DNA from: Actinomycetes bacterium
GTDB lineage: Bacteria > Actinomycetota > Actinomycetes > Propionibacteriales > Propionibacteriaceae
Assembly (NCBI GenBank): GCA_023443125.1
Contig: JAEZVO010000081.1
Location: forward strand, 1 to 64,000
Length of the DNA stretch: 64,000 bases
Reading direction: 5' to 3'
Positions 50,208 to 58,649 of this stretch are shown in pieces. Made by a program: the position numbers and the translations under genes. Numbering within the stretch: position 1 is the first letter of the stretch; each line of letters begins with the position of its first letter. Under the pieces are notes generated by a model. The model did not search any database. It was given only the letters and a program-made list of their open reading frames with translations, and was not told the DNA's origin.

Positions 50208-51049
50208 TCAGCAGGCATCTGGCCCAGGGCCTCCGCAGCGGTGTTGCATCGGCCTAACCCGAGTGACTCCGTCAGCCAAGGCACCACCTTCTTCGGCCCG
50301 CCCGCCTCGTCGAGCGTGACACCTCCATTGCGCTTGGCGAGGCGGCGCCCGTCGGTGCCCATCACGAGGCTGACGTGGGTGTAGCTCGCTGGCGTGCCGC
50401 CCAGTTGAGCAGTGAGCCACGCCTGGCGCGGAGCCGACGACAGCAGGTCGTCGCCGCGAGTGATGTGCGTCACGCCGGTGGCGATGTCGTCGACGACGAC
50501 CGCCAGGTTGTACGCAAACTGCGCGTCGCCGCGGACTAGCACGAAGTCGTCGACGACGGCCTCCACCTCGCCTGCGAAGCGGTCGTGCACCCGGCAGGTC
50601 GCGCCGTCGGCCCTGACCCTGAGTGCAGGGCGGCGCTCAGCTCGTCGCTCTTCGCGCTCACGGTCGGTGAGGCGCAGGCATGTGCCGGGGTAGGGGCGGA
50701 ACCCGTCGTCGCCATGCGGTGCGGAGGCGGCCGCAGCGAGCTCGCGACGGGTGCAGAAGCATTCGAACACGCGGTCACCGAGCGAGGCGATGGCGTCGCG
50801 ATAGAGATCGTGGCGCTCGGATTGCCGGATCACCTCGCCATCCCAATCGAGCCCGAGTCGACGCAGGTCGTCCAAGTTGCGGCGCTCCGCGTCGCCAGCG
50901 GCGCGCACGCGGGCCTCGTCGAGGTCCTCCACGCGCATCAACCACCTGCCACCCGCCGCGCGAGCCAGCAACCACCCGGCGAGCGCCGTGCGGAGGTTGC
51001 CGAGGTGCAGGTCGGAGGTGGGGGAAGGAGCGTAGCGATCCACGTGCAT
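50171..51049 (-). CDS. gluQ: Glutamyl-Q tRNA(Asp) synthetase
   Basis: This 292-residue GluRS-like enzyme lacks the anticodon-binding domain. It has YAPSPTSDLHLGNLRTAL (HIGH variant HLGN), Zn-site CFCTRRE with a later Tyr and Cys (YPGTCLRL), and RRLAKRNGG (KMSKS variant). It attaches glutamate to queuosine in tRNA-Asp. The start at 51049 gives the family N-terminus MHVDRYAPSP; a longer opening overlaps the pafB promoter region. The 3' end overlaps the FKBP gene on the other strand. Confidence 0.9.
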   Translation of the reverse strand: MHVDRYAPSPTSDLHLGNLRTALAGWLLARAAGGRWLMRVEDLDEARVRAAGDAERRNLDDLRRLGLDWDGEVIRQSERHDLYRDAIASLGDRVFECFCTRRELAAAASAPHGDDGFRPYPGTCLRLTDREREERRAERRPALRVRADGATCRVHDRFAGEVEAVVDDFVLVRGDAQFAYNLAVVVDDIATGVTHITRGDDLLSSAPRQAWLTAQLGGTPASYTHVSLVMGTDGRRLAKRNGGVTLDEAGGPKKVVPWLTESLGLGRCNTAAEALGQMPADYEFWTSRISIT

Positions 51050-51149
51050 CTCATCACCGTAGCCGCCCAGTTGGGCGGCGATCGCGATGGGTGCAGGTAG
51101 GCTTCTGCAAGGAATCACCGTCGCCCAAATAGCAGAAGGGAGGGGCGCG

Positions 51150-52079
51150 ATGTCGGCCGCGAAGTCGGAACGCATTTTGAACCTGCTGATCGCGCTGCTG
51201 ACGACGAAACGCTTCCTCTCGAAAGCGGAGATCCGCGAGATGGTCGATGGCTACGCCCGCACCGCGAGCTTTGAGCGCACCTTTGAGCGCGACAAGGCGG
51301 AGCTGCGCGCCCTCGGCATTCCGCTGCGCACTGGCAGCAACGACCCCGACTCGACGGACGAGGACGGATACCGCATCGACCGCCTCGAGTTCGAGCTTCC
51401 CGACGTGAAGTTCACCCGCGACGAGCTGGTGGCCATCGGCCTCGCCGCGCACGCCTGGCAGACCTCCGTCGGGGCCGAAGCCACGTCGACGGCACTCCAG
51501 CGGCTGCGCGCGGCAGGGGCCGCTCCCGACCTCGATCGCCTCCCGAACGTACGCGCGCACATTCCCGCGACAGAACCCTCGTTCGATGTGATCTACGAAG
51601 CACAGCTGGCGAGGCGCTGCGTCGAGTTCGAGTACGGTGGACGGACGCGTCGGGTGCAGCCCTGGCAGCTCTCGCAGCGGCGTGGCCTGTGGCTGGTGTT
51701 GGGTTTCGACGTCGACCGACAGGCGCCTAGGCGGTTCAAGCTCTCCCGGATCGACGGCGTGGCCCGCGCGGTGGGACCAGGCGACGCCTTCCAAGTACCA
51801 GACGACCTCACCGAGTACCTTGCGCCAACGTCTGCGCAGGCCAGCGCCGTGATTGCGGTGCGCGACGCTCCCGAGCTGCTCGCGGATTCCTCGCCAGCCA
51901 CCTGGACGGATCCGTTGCCTGAAGGTTTCGTCGCCCGCGAGGTGCGGGGCTTCAACGACGACATGATCATCACGGAAGTCTGCGCGGCCGGCCCCGACGC
52001 GTTCGTGCTCGCCCCTGACCATCTGCGTGAGGCCGTCGTCGAACGGCTCACGGCCCTTGCCGGAGGCACGCATGACTGA
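51150..52079 (+). CDS. pafB: WYL-domain DNA-damage regulator PafB
   Basis: This 309-residue protein has an N-terminal winged-helix (SERILNLLIALLTTKRFLSK, IREMVDGYART, TFERDKAELRALGIP) and a WYL domain (VEFEYGGRTRRVQPWQLSQR, LVLGFDVDRQAPRRFKLSRI). PafB and PafC form a dimer that activates many damage-response genes independently of LexA through the TTGTC-type promoter seen at 11159. Start ATG at 51150 follows GGGAGGGG. The gene stands without pafA or proteasome genes, and overlaps pafC by eight bases. Confidence 0.9.
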   Translation: MSAAKSERILNLLIALLTTKRFLSKAEIREMVDGYARTASFERTFERDKAELRALGIPLRTGSNDPDSTDEDGYRIDRLEFELPDVKFTRDELVAIGLAAHAWQTSVGAEATSTALQRLRAAGAAPDLDRLPNVRAHIPATEPSFDVIYEAQLARRCVEFEYGGRTRRVQPWQLSQRRGLWLVLGFDVDRQAPRRFKLSRIDGVARAVGPGDAFQVPDDLTEYLAPTSAQASAVIAVRDAPELLADSSPATWTDPLPEGFVAREVRGFNDDMIITEVCAAGPDAFVLAPDHLREAVVERLTALAGGTHD

Positions 52080-52989
52080 GTTGCAACGCCTTGTGCATCT
52101 GGTGCCGTACCTCAACGCTCACCCGGGGGTGACCGTCGCGGAGGTGGCCGACGAGTTCGGCATCAACCGGCAGCGGGTGCTCGCCGATCTCTCGATTTTG
52201 CAGTTCGTCGGGCTGCCGGGCGGCTTCTACGGCGACCTGTTCGAGGTAGATCTGGGCGGTGCGCGGGAAGACGGGCACATTTTCGCCACCAACCTGGATG
52301 CGCTCGGGCGGCCCATGCGCCTCACTGGGGCGCAGGCAGCGAGCCTCATCGTCGCGCTACGGATGGTGCTGGAATTGGGAGGCGACGATGCCGGCGCCAG
52401 GTCAGCGCTCAGGAAGCTTGAAGCCCTGTCGAAAGATGCGCCCGCGAGCGTCGAGATCGACGTCGACGCTGGCGACGAACACGTCCGCGCAACGTTGCAT
52501 GAAGCTGTATCGACGGGTACGACCTGCCTGTTGCGCTATCGCAGGGAAGGCCGGGGCGAGGTGCGCGAGGCCACCGTGGAGCCGATGCGGCTGCGCACTG
52601 ACCGCGGTTACGCCTACCTCGATGCCTGGAGTCGCATGCGTGAGGCGTGGCGTTCCTACCGTCTGGACCGCATCGTGGGCGTGGAGCTGCTCGACGAGCA
52701 CGTCACCCCGCGCGAGGTTCCCGACGAACTTGCCACCTGGTTTAACGATGCACACACGGAGCTCACCATCACGGTCACGCAGGCGGGCAGGTGGTGCGCC
52801 GACTATCACCCGACGACGGCGTGCGAGCAGGTGGGCGAACTGTGGCGCATCACGTTCCCGCTCGTCTCACTCGACTGGGCCGCCCGACTGCTGCTGCGGC
52901 TGGGAAGCGCGGTCGTGGAAGTTTCCGACGAACGCGTCACCGAGCAGGCGCGGAAGATGGCACGCGAGGCGCTGGAGTACTACCGTTGA
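52072..52989 (+). CDS. pafC: WYL-domain DNA-damage regulator PafC
   Basis: This 305-residue partner of PafB has an N-terminal helix-turn-helix (LQRLVHLVPYLNAHPGVTVA, EVADEFGINRQRVLADLS) and the WYL domain (LLRYRREGRGEVREATVEPM, GYAYLDAWSRMREAWRSYRL). It is translated by overlap from pafB. Together with the sigma factor, PafBC recognises damage-responsive promoters in mycobacteria, probably after sensing single-stranded DNA. The downstream order (small membrane protein, tatA, tatC, Ski2-type helicase) is the classical pafBC-tat locus. Confidence 0.9.
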   Translation: MTELQRLVHLVPYLNAHPGVTVAEVADEFGINRQRVLADLSILQFVGLPGGFYGDLFEVDLGGAREDGHIFATNLDALGRPMRLTGAQAASLIVALRMVLELGGDDAGARSALRKLEALSKDAPASVEIDVDAGDEHVRATLHEAVSTGTTCLLRYRREGRGEVREATVEPMRLRTDRGYAYLDAWSRMREAWRSYRLDRIVGVELLDEHVTPREVPDELATWFNDAHTELTITVTQAGRWCADYHPTTACEQVGELWRITFPLVSLDWAARLLLRLGSAVVEVSDERVTEQARKMAREALEYYR

Positions 52990-52994
52990 CTGCC

Positions 52995-53204
52995 ATGATC
53001 TGGTCTGCGCTGATCCTCGCGGTGGTGGGTGTCGCCGGGCTGATTGTGCTTGTCGTGTACGCATCACGGTTGAAGCCGAAGCTGAGTCGCTTCGGCAGCG
53101 AAGCCCGGTTGCTGGCAGAGCGAGTAACTAGGCTGCAAGACATCCTCGACGAGGTTGCCTTGCACCAACGGGATTACACTGTCCCAAGTAACGAAAGGCG
53201 GTAA
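52995..53204 (+). CDS. Small single-pass membrane protein
   Basis: This 69-residue protein has one N-terminal helix (MIWSALILAVVGVAGLIVLV, VYASRL) and a basic, amphipathic helix tail (FGSEARLLAERVTRLQDILD). Small proteins of this shape regularly occur between pafC and tatA in actinobacteria; no function is known. The ATG at 52995 is 6 bp after pafC and the stop is 2 bp before tatA, so it is co-transcribed. Confidence 0.75.
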   Translation: MIWSALILAVVGVAGLIVLVVYASRLKPKLSRFGSEARLLAERVTRLQDILDEVALHQRDYTVPSNERR

Positions 53205-53206
53205 CC

Positions 53207-53446
53207 ATGCCCATTCCACTGTTTATCGGAATGTGGGAAGCTCTCCTCATCCTGCTAGTCGTGCTCGTGCTCTTCGGAGGCTCGCGCCTCGCGGGTGTCG
53301 GTAAGGGTGTCGGACGCTCGATCCGCGAGTTCAAGGAAGAGGTCACCACTGGCGACGGCCAGAAGCCGGTGGATGCGCCGAGGAACACGCCCACGCACAC
53401 CGATGCGCAGGTCGTCGACGAGCCCGTCGAGCGCCCCGAGCAGTAA
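53207..53446 (+). CDS. tatA: Twin-arginine translocase subunit TatA
   Basis: This 79-residue protein has a membrane helix (FIGMWEALLILLVVLVLFGG) followed directly by the FGGSRLAGVGKGVGRSIREF amphipathic helix and an acidic tail. The FG-x-x-RL motif is diagnostic of TatA/TatE. It builds the export pore with TatC for folded proteins with RR signal peptides, such as the lipoprotein at 1685-2833. It ends 9 bp before tatC. Confidence 0.93.
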   Translation: MPIPLFIGMWEALLILLVVLVLFGGSRLAGVGKGVGRSIREFKEEVTTGDGQKPVDAPRNTPTHTDAQVVDEPVERPEQ

Positions 53447-53455
53447 AGACTGGCC

Positions 53456-54328
53456 TTGCCATCTGACACAGCGTCGAAGCCGCGCCGGTTCGCGTGGCTT
53501 CGGCCTCCCAAGGGTGGCCCCGGAGGAACCATGTCGCTCATGGATCACCTCCGGGAGCTGCGCTATCGCCTGACCGTCTCCGTTGTTGCCATTGCGATTG
53601 GAGCGATCGCGTGTGGCTTCGTCTACGAGCGCCTCGTGCCGTTCGTGACGAACCCTTTCAACCAGGCCAAAGGATGGGTGGAAGAGAACACGAACGGCAC
53701 GGCGGAGATCGTGCTCACCGCGCAAAACGTGGTGTCACCATTCACGCTCGCCGTGGTGGCATGCCTGCTAGCTGGAATGGTGTTCACGAGCCCCATCTGG
53801 CTCTACCAAATCTGGGCCTTCTTCGCCCCGGCGCTGCTGAAGAACGAAAAGAAATACGTCCTCACCTTCGTCGCGGCGGCGACCCCGCTTTTCCTTTTGG
53901 GCTGCTGGCTGGGGTACGTCATCTGGCCGCGCGGCGTCGCCATCATGGTGGGGTTCACCCCACAAGGTTTCGACATTAAGAACCTGCTCGACATGGTGGA
54001 TTTCCTGCAGAAGCAGGTCATGATCATGCTCGTGTTCGGGGTCTCGTTCATGCTGCCGGTACTGCTGGTGATGCTGAACCTCGGTGGCGTGGTGCACGGC
54101 TTCCAGCTCGGCAAGTACCGCAAGCTCGTGGTGCTGGGCTCCACCATCTTCGCGGCGGTGGTGACTCCCACCGTCGACCCCTTCTCCATGTTGTCCCTCG
54201 TTATCCCCATGACGCTGCTGTTCTTCGTCGCAGAGCTCATCTGCCGCATCATCGATAAGCGCCGAGGCATCACTGAGGAGTCGTACGCAGAGTTCAACCC
54301 CGACATCGACGCCCCCGAGACGCAGTGA
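53456..54328 (+). CDS. tatC: Twin-arginine translocase subunit TatC
   Basis: This 290-residue protein has six membrane segments and the family markers MSLMDHLRELRYRL, YQIWAFFAPALLKNEKKYV (conserved FxPGL-like region) and PTVDPFSMLSLVIPM. It recognises twin-arginine signals. Start is uncertain. TTG at 53456 keeps the basic N-terminal extension common in actinobacteria; ATG at 53531 has a GGAGGAACC site but closer spacing. The next gene overlaps by four bases (GTGA). Confidence 0.92.
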   Translation: MPSDTASKPRRFAWLRPPKGGPGGTMSLMDHLRELRYRLTVSVVAIAIGAIACGFVYERLVPFVTNPFNQAKGWVEENTNGTAEIVLTAQNVVSPFTLAVVACLLAGMVFTSPIWLYQIWAFFAPALLKNEKKYVLTFVAAATPLFLLGCWLGYVIWPRGVAIMVGFTPQGFDIKNLLDMVDFLQKQVMIMLVFGVSFMLPVLLVMLNLGGVVHGFQLGKYRKLVVLGSTIFAAVVTPTVDPFSMLSLVIPMTLLFFVAELICRIIDKRRGITEESYAEFNPDIDAPETQ

Positions 54329-55236
54329 ACGAACTCGCCAAGCCACAGCTCGTCACGCTCGTTGTCAACCCCCGCTCCGGTGGTGGCCGCGCCGGGCGGA
54401 AACTGCCGAAGATTGTCGCGCAACTTCGCGCGACGCTGCCGTCGGCGGAAGTGCTCGTCATCACCTCGACGAGCTGGGTTGACGCCGAAGCCCGCATCAG
54501 CGCCGCTGCAGCGAGCGCGCGAGAGGGCGACACCGTCGTGGTGGTGGGCGGCGACGGTATGGCCCATCTCGGTCTGAACGGCTGCGCCCATACCGACGCG
54601 ACGCTCGCGATCATCCCGGCAGGCACGGGTAACGATTTCGCGCGAGCCCTCGGCATAACGAGCATCGACGATGCGCTCGCCGCCATCGCGGCAGGCCGCA
54701 CCACACTCCTCGACCTCACCAAGGTGCGCAGCCAGAGCGTAGGAGAGCGCTACGTCGGGGCCGCGGTCAGTTCCGGTTACGACGCGCGCGTCAATCGCGC
54801 GACGAACGACACCCGGCTGCGCTTCGGCTCGCTCAGCTACGGCGTGATCGCGATGCGCGAACTCATGGGGTTCACGCCACTGCAGTATCGGCTGGTGATC
54901 GACGGCGAGCCACGCCAATTCGAAGGCATGTTCGTCGCAGTGTGCAACACCGGCATCATCGGCGGCGGCATGCGCATGAGCCCCGTCGCCGACCCCACCG
55001 ACGGGTACCTGGACCTCACCCTCGTGAGCCCGGTCGGGCGCGGCACGCTGCTGCGGATGCTGCCCAGCATGTATTCGGGCAAGTTTGTGGAGCATCCTGC
55101 GGTTGAATTGGTGCGGGCGAAACGGGTGGATATCGACGGTGACGGCATCTTCTTGATGGGCGACGGCGAGGAACTGGGTGATGTCCCAGCTGTGCTCGAG
55201 TGCGACCCCGGGGCGCTGCAGGTGGTCGTCGCATGA
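54325..55236 (+). CDS. Diacylglycerol kinase-like lipid kinase
   Basis: This 303-residue protein has the DAGK catalytic domain: VTLVVNPRSGGGRAGRKLP, VVVVGGDGMAHLGLNG (GGDG motif) and IIPAGTGNDFARALGI. The C-terminal beta domain has CNTGIIGGGMRMSPVADPTD and DGYLDLTLVSP. It phosphorylates a lipid, probably diacylglycerol or undecaprenol, or a sphingoid-type substrate. It belongs to the tat-DAGK-helicase run conserved in actinobacteria. The stop overlaps the helicase start. Confidence 0.9.
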   Translation: MNELAKPQLVTLVVNPRSGGGRAGRKLPKIVAQLRATLPSAEVLVITSTSWVDAEARISAAAASAREGDTVVVVGGDGMAHLGLNGCAHTDATLAIIPAGTGNDFARALGITSIDDALAAIAAGRTTLLDLTKVRSQSVGERYVGAAVSSGYDARVNRATNDTRLRFGSLSYGVIAMRELMGFTPLQYRLVIDGEPRQFEGMFVAVCNTGIIGGGMRMSPVADPTDGYLDLTLVSPVGRGTLLRMLPSMYSGKFVEHPAVELVRAKRVDIDGDGIFLMGDGEELGDVPAVLECDPGALQVVVA

Positions 55237-57962
55237 ACCTCATCGACGAATTCGCGCAAGGCTATTCGTTTCCGCTCGACGACTACCAGATCGAGGGCTG
55301 CAAGGCACTCGCTGATGGCAAGGGCGTGCTCGTCGCCGCGCCAACCGGCGCCGGGAAGACGGTGGTGGGGGAGTTCGCCGTGTTCATGGCGGTCGAGCAA
55401 TCGCGGAAGTGCTTCTACACCACGCCGATCAAGGCGCTGTCGAATCAGAAGTACCACGACCTCGTGGCGCGATACGGACCCGAGCGCGTGGGCCTGCTGA
55501 CGGGCGACCAGTCGGTGAACTCGGAAGCGCAGATCGTGGTGATGACCACCGAGGTGCTGCGCAACATGATCTACGCCGCATCGCCGACGCTGCGCGACCT
55601 CGGCTACGTCGTGATGGACGAGGTGCACTACCTCGCCGACCGCTTCCGCGGTGCTGTGTGGGAAGAAGTCATTCTTGGCCTGGCAGACTCCGTGCAGCTC
55701 GTGGCGCTCTCCGCGACGGTGAGCAACGTCGAAGATTTCGGCGCGTGGCTCGACGAAGTGCGCGGCGGGTTCGCCACGGTCGTGAGCGAACGTCGGCCCG
55801 TGCCGCTGTATCAGCACGTGCTGGTGGGGCGAAAGCTGGTCGATTTGTTCGACGGTGTCGCGCCCACCGCGCAGGAGGCGCCGTCGCAGCGGGCGGCGAA
55901 GGTGAACCGCGAGTTACTCAAGGTGAGCAAGAACGAGTCGATGCGGGTGCGCGACGATGCACGCAATCCGCGCGGGCGTAGTGGGCGCGGAAAACCACGC
56001 CGGGGGAAGTTTGGTGGCGAGGTGCATCGTCGGTTCTCCACGCCGCGCACAAACCGAGTGGATGTGGCCCGTGCGCTCCAGGCTGCGAAACTGCTGCCCG
56101 CGATCCATTTCATCTTCTCGAGGGCCGGTTGCGACGGCGCTGTTCAACAGGTGCTGCGTTCCGGGGTGGTGCTGACTGAGCCGCACGAGGCGGCCATGCT
56201 CGGGGCGATCGCCGACAAGCATGCCGCCGCGCTGTCGATGACGGATCTCGACGCACTCGGCTACGAGGATTTCCGCCTGGCGCTCACGAACGGGGTGGCC
56301 GCCCATCATGCTGGCCAGATTCCGGCGTTCAAGGCCATCGTCGAAGAGGGCTTTCAGACCGGTGCGCTCAAGATCGTGTTCGCGACGGAGACCCTCGCGC
56401 TTGGCATCAACATGCCGGCGCGCACCGTCGTGCTGGAGAAGCTGTCGAAGTACAACGGCGAGGCGCACGTCGATATCACGGCGGGGGAGTACACCCAGCT
56501 GACCGGGCGCGCTGGCAGACGCGGCATTGACACGGAGGGGCACGCCGTCGTGTGCTGGCAGCCCGGCATGGATCCGCGCGCGGTCGCGGGACTCGCGTCG
56601 AAGCGCACGTATCCGCTGAAGTCGAGTTTCGCGCCCAGTTACAACATGGCGGTGAACCTCATTGCGACGATGGGGCGCGAGCGGGCGCGGGAGATGCTGG
56701 ACCAGTCGTTCTCGCAGTTCCTCACCGACAAGACGGTGGTGCAGGCGGCGCGTCAGGACAGGCGTCGGAAGACTGATCTCACGCAGCTGCGAGACACGGT
56801 GGAGTGCCATCTGGGCGATTTCATGGAGTATGCGCAGTTGCGCGACGATGTGTCGCGGCTTGAGGCCAGTTCGGCGAAGCATCGTCGGGCGGAGCGGCAG
56901 GCGCAGACGGCCGATTCGATTGCGAGCCTGCTGCCAGGCGATGTGATCTGGGTGCCCAAGCAGGGCTGGAGCGTAGCGTTGCGCACTGGAAGGAAGCCGG
57001 CCAAGGGCGCGCAGCCGTGGGTGCAGACGATCTCCGCAGATCACACGGTGTTGAAGCTCGAGCCGCACAATTTCGCGGGGCCGGTGAGCGCGCACGGGCG
57101 CATCCGGGTGCCGAAGCGTTTCCGGTTGAAGGAACGCTCGGACAGGCGCGCGCTGATTGCGGCGCTTGCGGCGAAGACCGACGAGCTCGATCCACCCGAC
57201 GTGGAGGATGTGCCCACCGACGAGTCGCACGCAGCGGAGATTCAACGGTTGCGCAAGGCGATTCGGGTGCATCCATGCCACGCGTGTGAGGACAGAGAGA
57301 TTCACGCTGTGGCTGCTGCGAAGATTCTGCGTTTGGAGCGGGAGTCGCAACGCGCCGAGGCGTCTGTGTTGGGGCGTGCGAACTCGCTCGGTGTGCAGTT
57401 CGATCACGTCTGCGACGTGTTGACGGAGTTGGGATACCTCGACGGTGAGGAGCTCACCGAGGCTGGGCAGATGCTGCGGCGCATCTACAACGAGCTCGAC
57501 CTCGTCGCGGCGGAGGCGATTCGTCGTGGGATCTTGAACGAGCTTGACCCGGCGCAGCTCGCTGCCGTGCTGAGCTCGCTGGTGTACGAATCGCGCCCGG
57601 GCCGTGACGCGGAGCATCCCCGCATGCCCGACGCGGCCAGCGAGCGCACCCAGAGTGAGCTTCGGAATCTGTGGCGTGAGGTGGGCATCATCGAGCGACG
57701 CCACCGTCGCGATCGTGCCCGCGACCTCGACATTGGCTTCGCGTCTGCGGTGTGGCGTTGGGCGAGCGGCCAGGAACTCGCGAAGGTGCTGCGCAACTCG
57801 TCGCTCGCGCCGGGCGACTTCGTGCGCTGGGTGCGCCAGGTGATTGACCTCTGCGGCCAGGTGGCTCAGGCCGCCGGCCCCGGCGACCTCCGTCGCACCG
57901 CCCGCCTAGCAATCGACCAGATGCGCCGCGGCGTCATCGCCGCCGAGATGGGCGATGACTGA
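55233..57962 (+). CDS. helY: Ski2/Mtr4-like DEAD-box RNA helicase (HelY type)
   Basis: This 909-residue superfamily 2 helicase has Q-motif region YQIEGCKALA, Walker A VAAPTGAGKTVVGEFAV, DEVH box VMDEVHYLADRFRG, motif III ALSATVSN, and TEALALGINMPARTVVLEKL (read as FATETLALGINMPA) with TGRAGRRGIDTEGHAVV. Between domains 1 and 2 there is a basic insert (residues about 240-270, rich in Arg, Gly and Lys). The C-terminus has a helical arch and DSHCT-like domain. Its cellular role in actinobacteria is probably RNA turnover. It is the last gene of the paf-tat-helicase run. Confidence 0.93.
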   Translation: MNLIDEFAQGYSFPLDDYQIEGCKALADGKGVLVAAPTGAGKTVVGEFAVFMAVEQSRKCFYTTPIKALSNQKYHDLVARYGPERVGLLTGDQSVNSEAQIVVMTTEVLRNMIYAASPTLRDLGYVVMDEVHYLADRFRGAVWEEVILGLADSVQLVALSATVSNVEDFGAWLDEVRGGFATVVSERRPVPLYQHVLVGRKLVDLFDGVAPTAQEAPSQRAAKVNRELLKVSKNESMRVRDDARNPRGRSGRGKPRRGKFGGEVHRRFSTPRTNRVDVARALQAAKLLPAIHFIFSRAGCDGAVQQVLRSGVVLTEPHEAAMLGAIADKHAAALSMTDLDALGYEDFRLALTNGVAAHHAGQIPAFKAIVEEGFQTGALKIVFATETLALGINMPARTVVLEKLSKYNGEAHVDITAGEYTQLTGRAGRRGIDTEGHAVVCWQPGMDPRAVAGLASKRTYPLKSSFAPSYNMAVNLIATMGRERAREMLDQSFSQFLTDKTVVQAARQDRRRKTDLTQLRDTVECHLGDFMEYAQLRDDVSRLEASSAKHRRAERQAQTADSIASLLPGDVIWVPKQGWSVALRTGRKPAKGAQPWVQTISADHTVLKLEPHNFAGPVSAHGRIRVPKRFRLKERSDRRALIAALAAKTDELDPPDVEDVPTDESHAAEIQRLRKAIRVHPCHACEDREIHAVAAAKILRLERESQRAEASVLGRANSLGVQFDHVCDVLTELGYLDGEELTEAGQMLRRIYNELDLVAAEAIRRGILNELDPAQLAAVLSSLVYESRPGRDAEHPRMPDAASERTQSELRNLWREVGIIERRHRRDRARDLDIGFASAVWRWASGQELAKVLRNSSLAPGDFVRWVRQVIDLCGQVAQAAGPGDLRRTARLAIDQMRRGVIAAEMGDD

Positions 57963-57977
57963 CTGCGCGCTCCGGAA

Positions 57978-58139
57978 ATTGAGTAGCGCCCGCCCCGGTG
58001 ATTGAGTAGCGCCCGTAGGGCGCGTATCGAAATCCCGTCGCTGCGTCTCGATACGGCGGCTACACCGCCTACTCGACGGTCGGGTGTCGGCCGTTTCCGG
58101 TGATTGAGTAGCCGCCGTAGGCGGCGTATCGAAATCCCG
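57978..58139. repeat. Palindromic repeat cluster, left side of the GIY-YIG gene
   Basis: The 57963-58210 spacer holds several copies of one palindromic unit of about 38 nt: ATTGAGTAG, then a G+C stem around GTA, then CGTATCGAAATCCCG. There is a truncated unit at 57978-57992, a full unit at 58000-58037, an inverted unit at 58046-58076 and a full unit at 58102-58139. The inverted and direct units with the linker CGGTCGGGTGTCGG make a 97-nt composite (58043-58139). The stems are GCGCCC/GGGCGC or GCCGCC/GGCGGC. They look like REP/BIME elements. Confidence 0.8.
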
Positions 58140-58210
58140 GGATCTGCTACTTATCCACAACCTCCGCGTCTAACGGGAATGTGCAGCACTGAGTTACCAA
58201 TAGTGGGGGT

Positions 58211-58495
58211 ATGGCTTGGATGTACATGCTGCGCTGCAACGACGGAACGTTCTACGTGGGGAGCACTAGAAATCTGCACGCACGTTTTGCGATGCACTGT
58301 GCGGGCGAGGGCGCTGCGTACACTCGTCGGCGGCTTCCGGTGGCGCTGGTGTACGCAGCGGAGTTTGAGAACGTCGCCGATGCGTTCGCGATGGAGAAAC
58401 GTGTGCAGGGCTGGAGCCACGCGAAGCGGCAGGCCCTTATTGATGGTGATTGGGAAGAGATCAAACGCCTCTCGAAGAAGCCGCGCCGCCGATAG
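58211..58495 (+). CDS. GIY-YIG nuclease family protein
   Basis: This 94-residue single-domain nuclease has YMLRCNDGTFYVGSTRNLHARF (the YML and YVG strands with the catalytic Arg), AMHCAGEGAAYTRRR, and the metal-binding Glu in FAMEKRVQGWSHAKRQALI. It is of the small UPF0213/YhbQ kind found across bacteria and often associated with repeats. Two 97-bp composite palindromic repeats stand on either side, the right one beginning four bases after the stop codon. This suggests a relation between nuclease and repeats, unproved. Confidence 0.85.
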   Translation: MAWMYMLRCNDGTFYVGSTRNLHARFAMHCAGEGAAYTRRRLPVALVYAAEFENVADAFAMEKRVQGWSHAKRQALIDGDWEEIKRLSKKPRRR

Positions 58496-58496
58496 T

Positions 58497-58593
58497 GCGT
58501 CTCGATACGGCGGCTGCACCGCCTACTCGACGATCGGGTGTCGGCCGTTTCCGGTGATTGAGTAGCGCCCGCAGGGCGCGTATCGAAATCCCG
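58497..58593. repeat. Composite palindromic repeat, right copy
   Basis: This copy equals the left copy (58043-58139) in length (97 nt) and sequence apart from a loop base, one linker base and the second stem. There, GCCGCC-GTA-GGCGGC on the left is GCGCCC-GCA-GGGCGC on the right: both arms changed, so pairing is kept. It contains an inverted unit (58500-58530) and a direct unit (58556-58593). The repeats are in direct orientation around the nuclease gene. The remainder to 58649 shows no further feature. Confidence 0.85.
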
Positions 58594-58649
58594 TCTCGCG
58601 ATGATGACAGCCACACCACCACATCCGCGGGGGCGGTACGTTATCCCCC

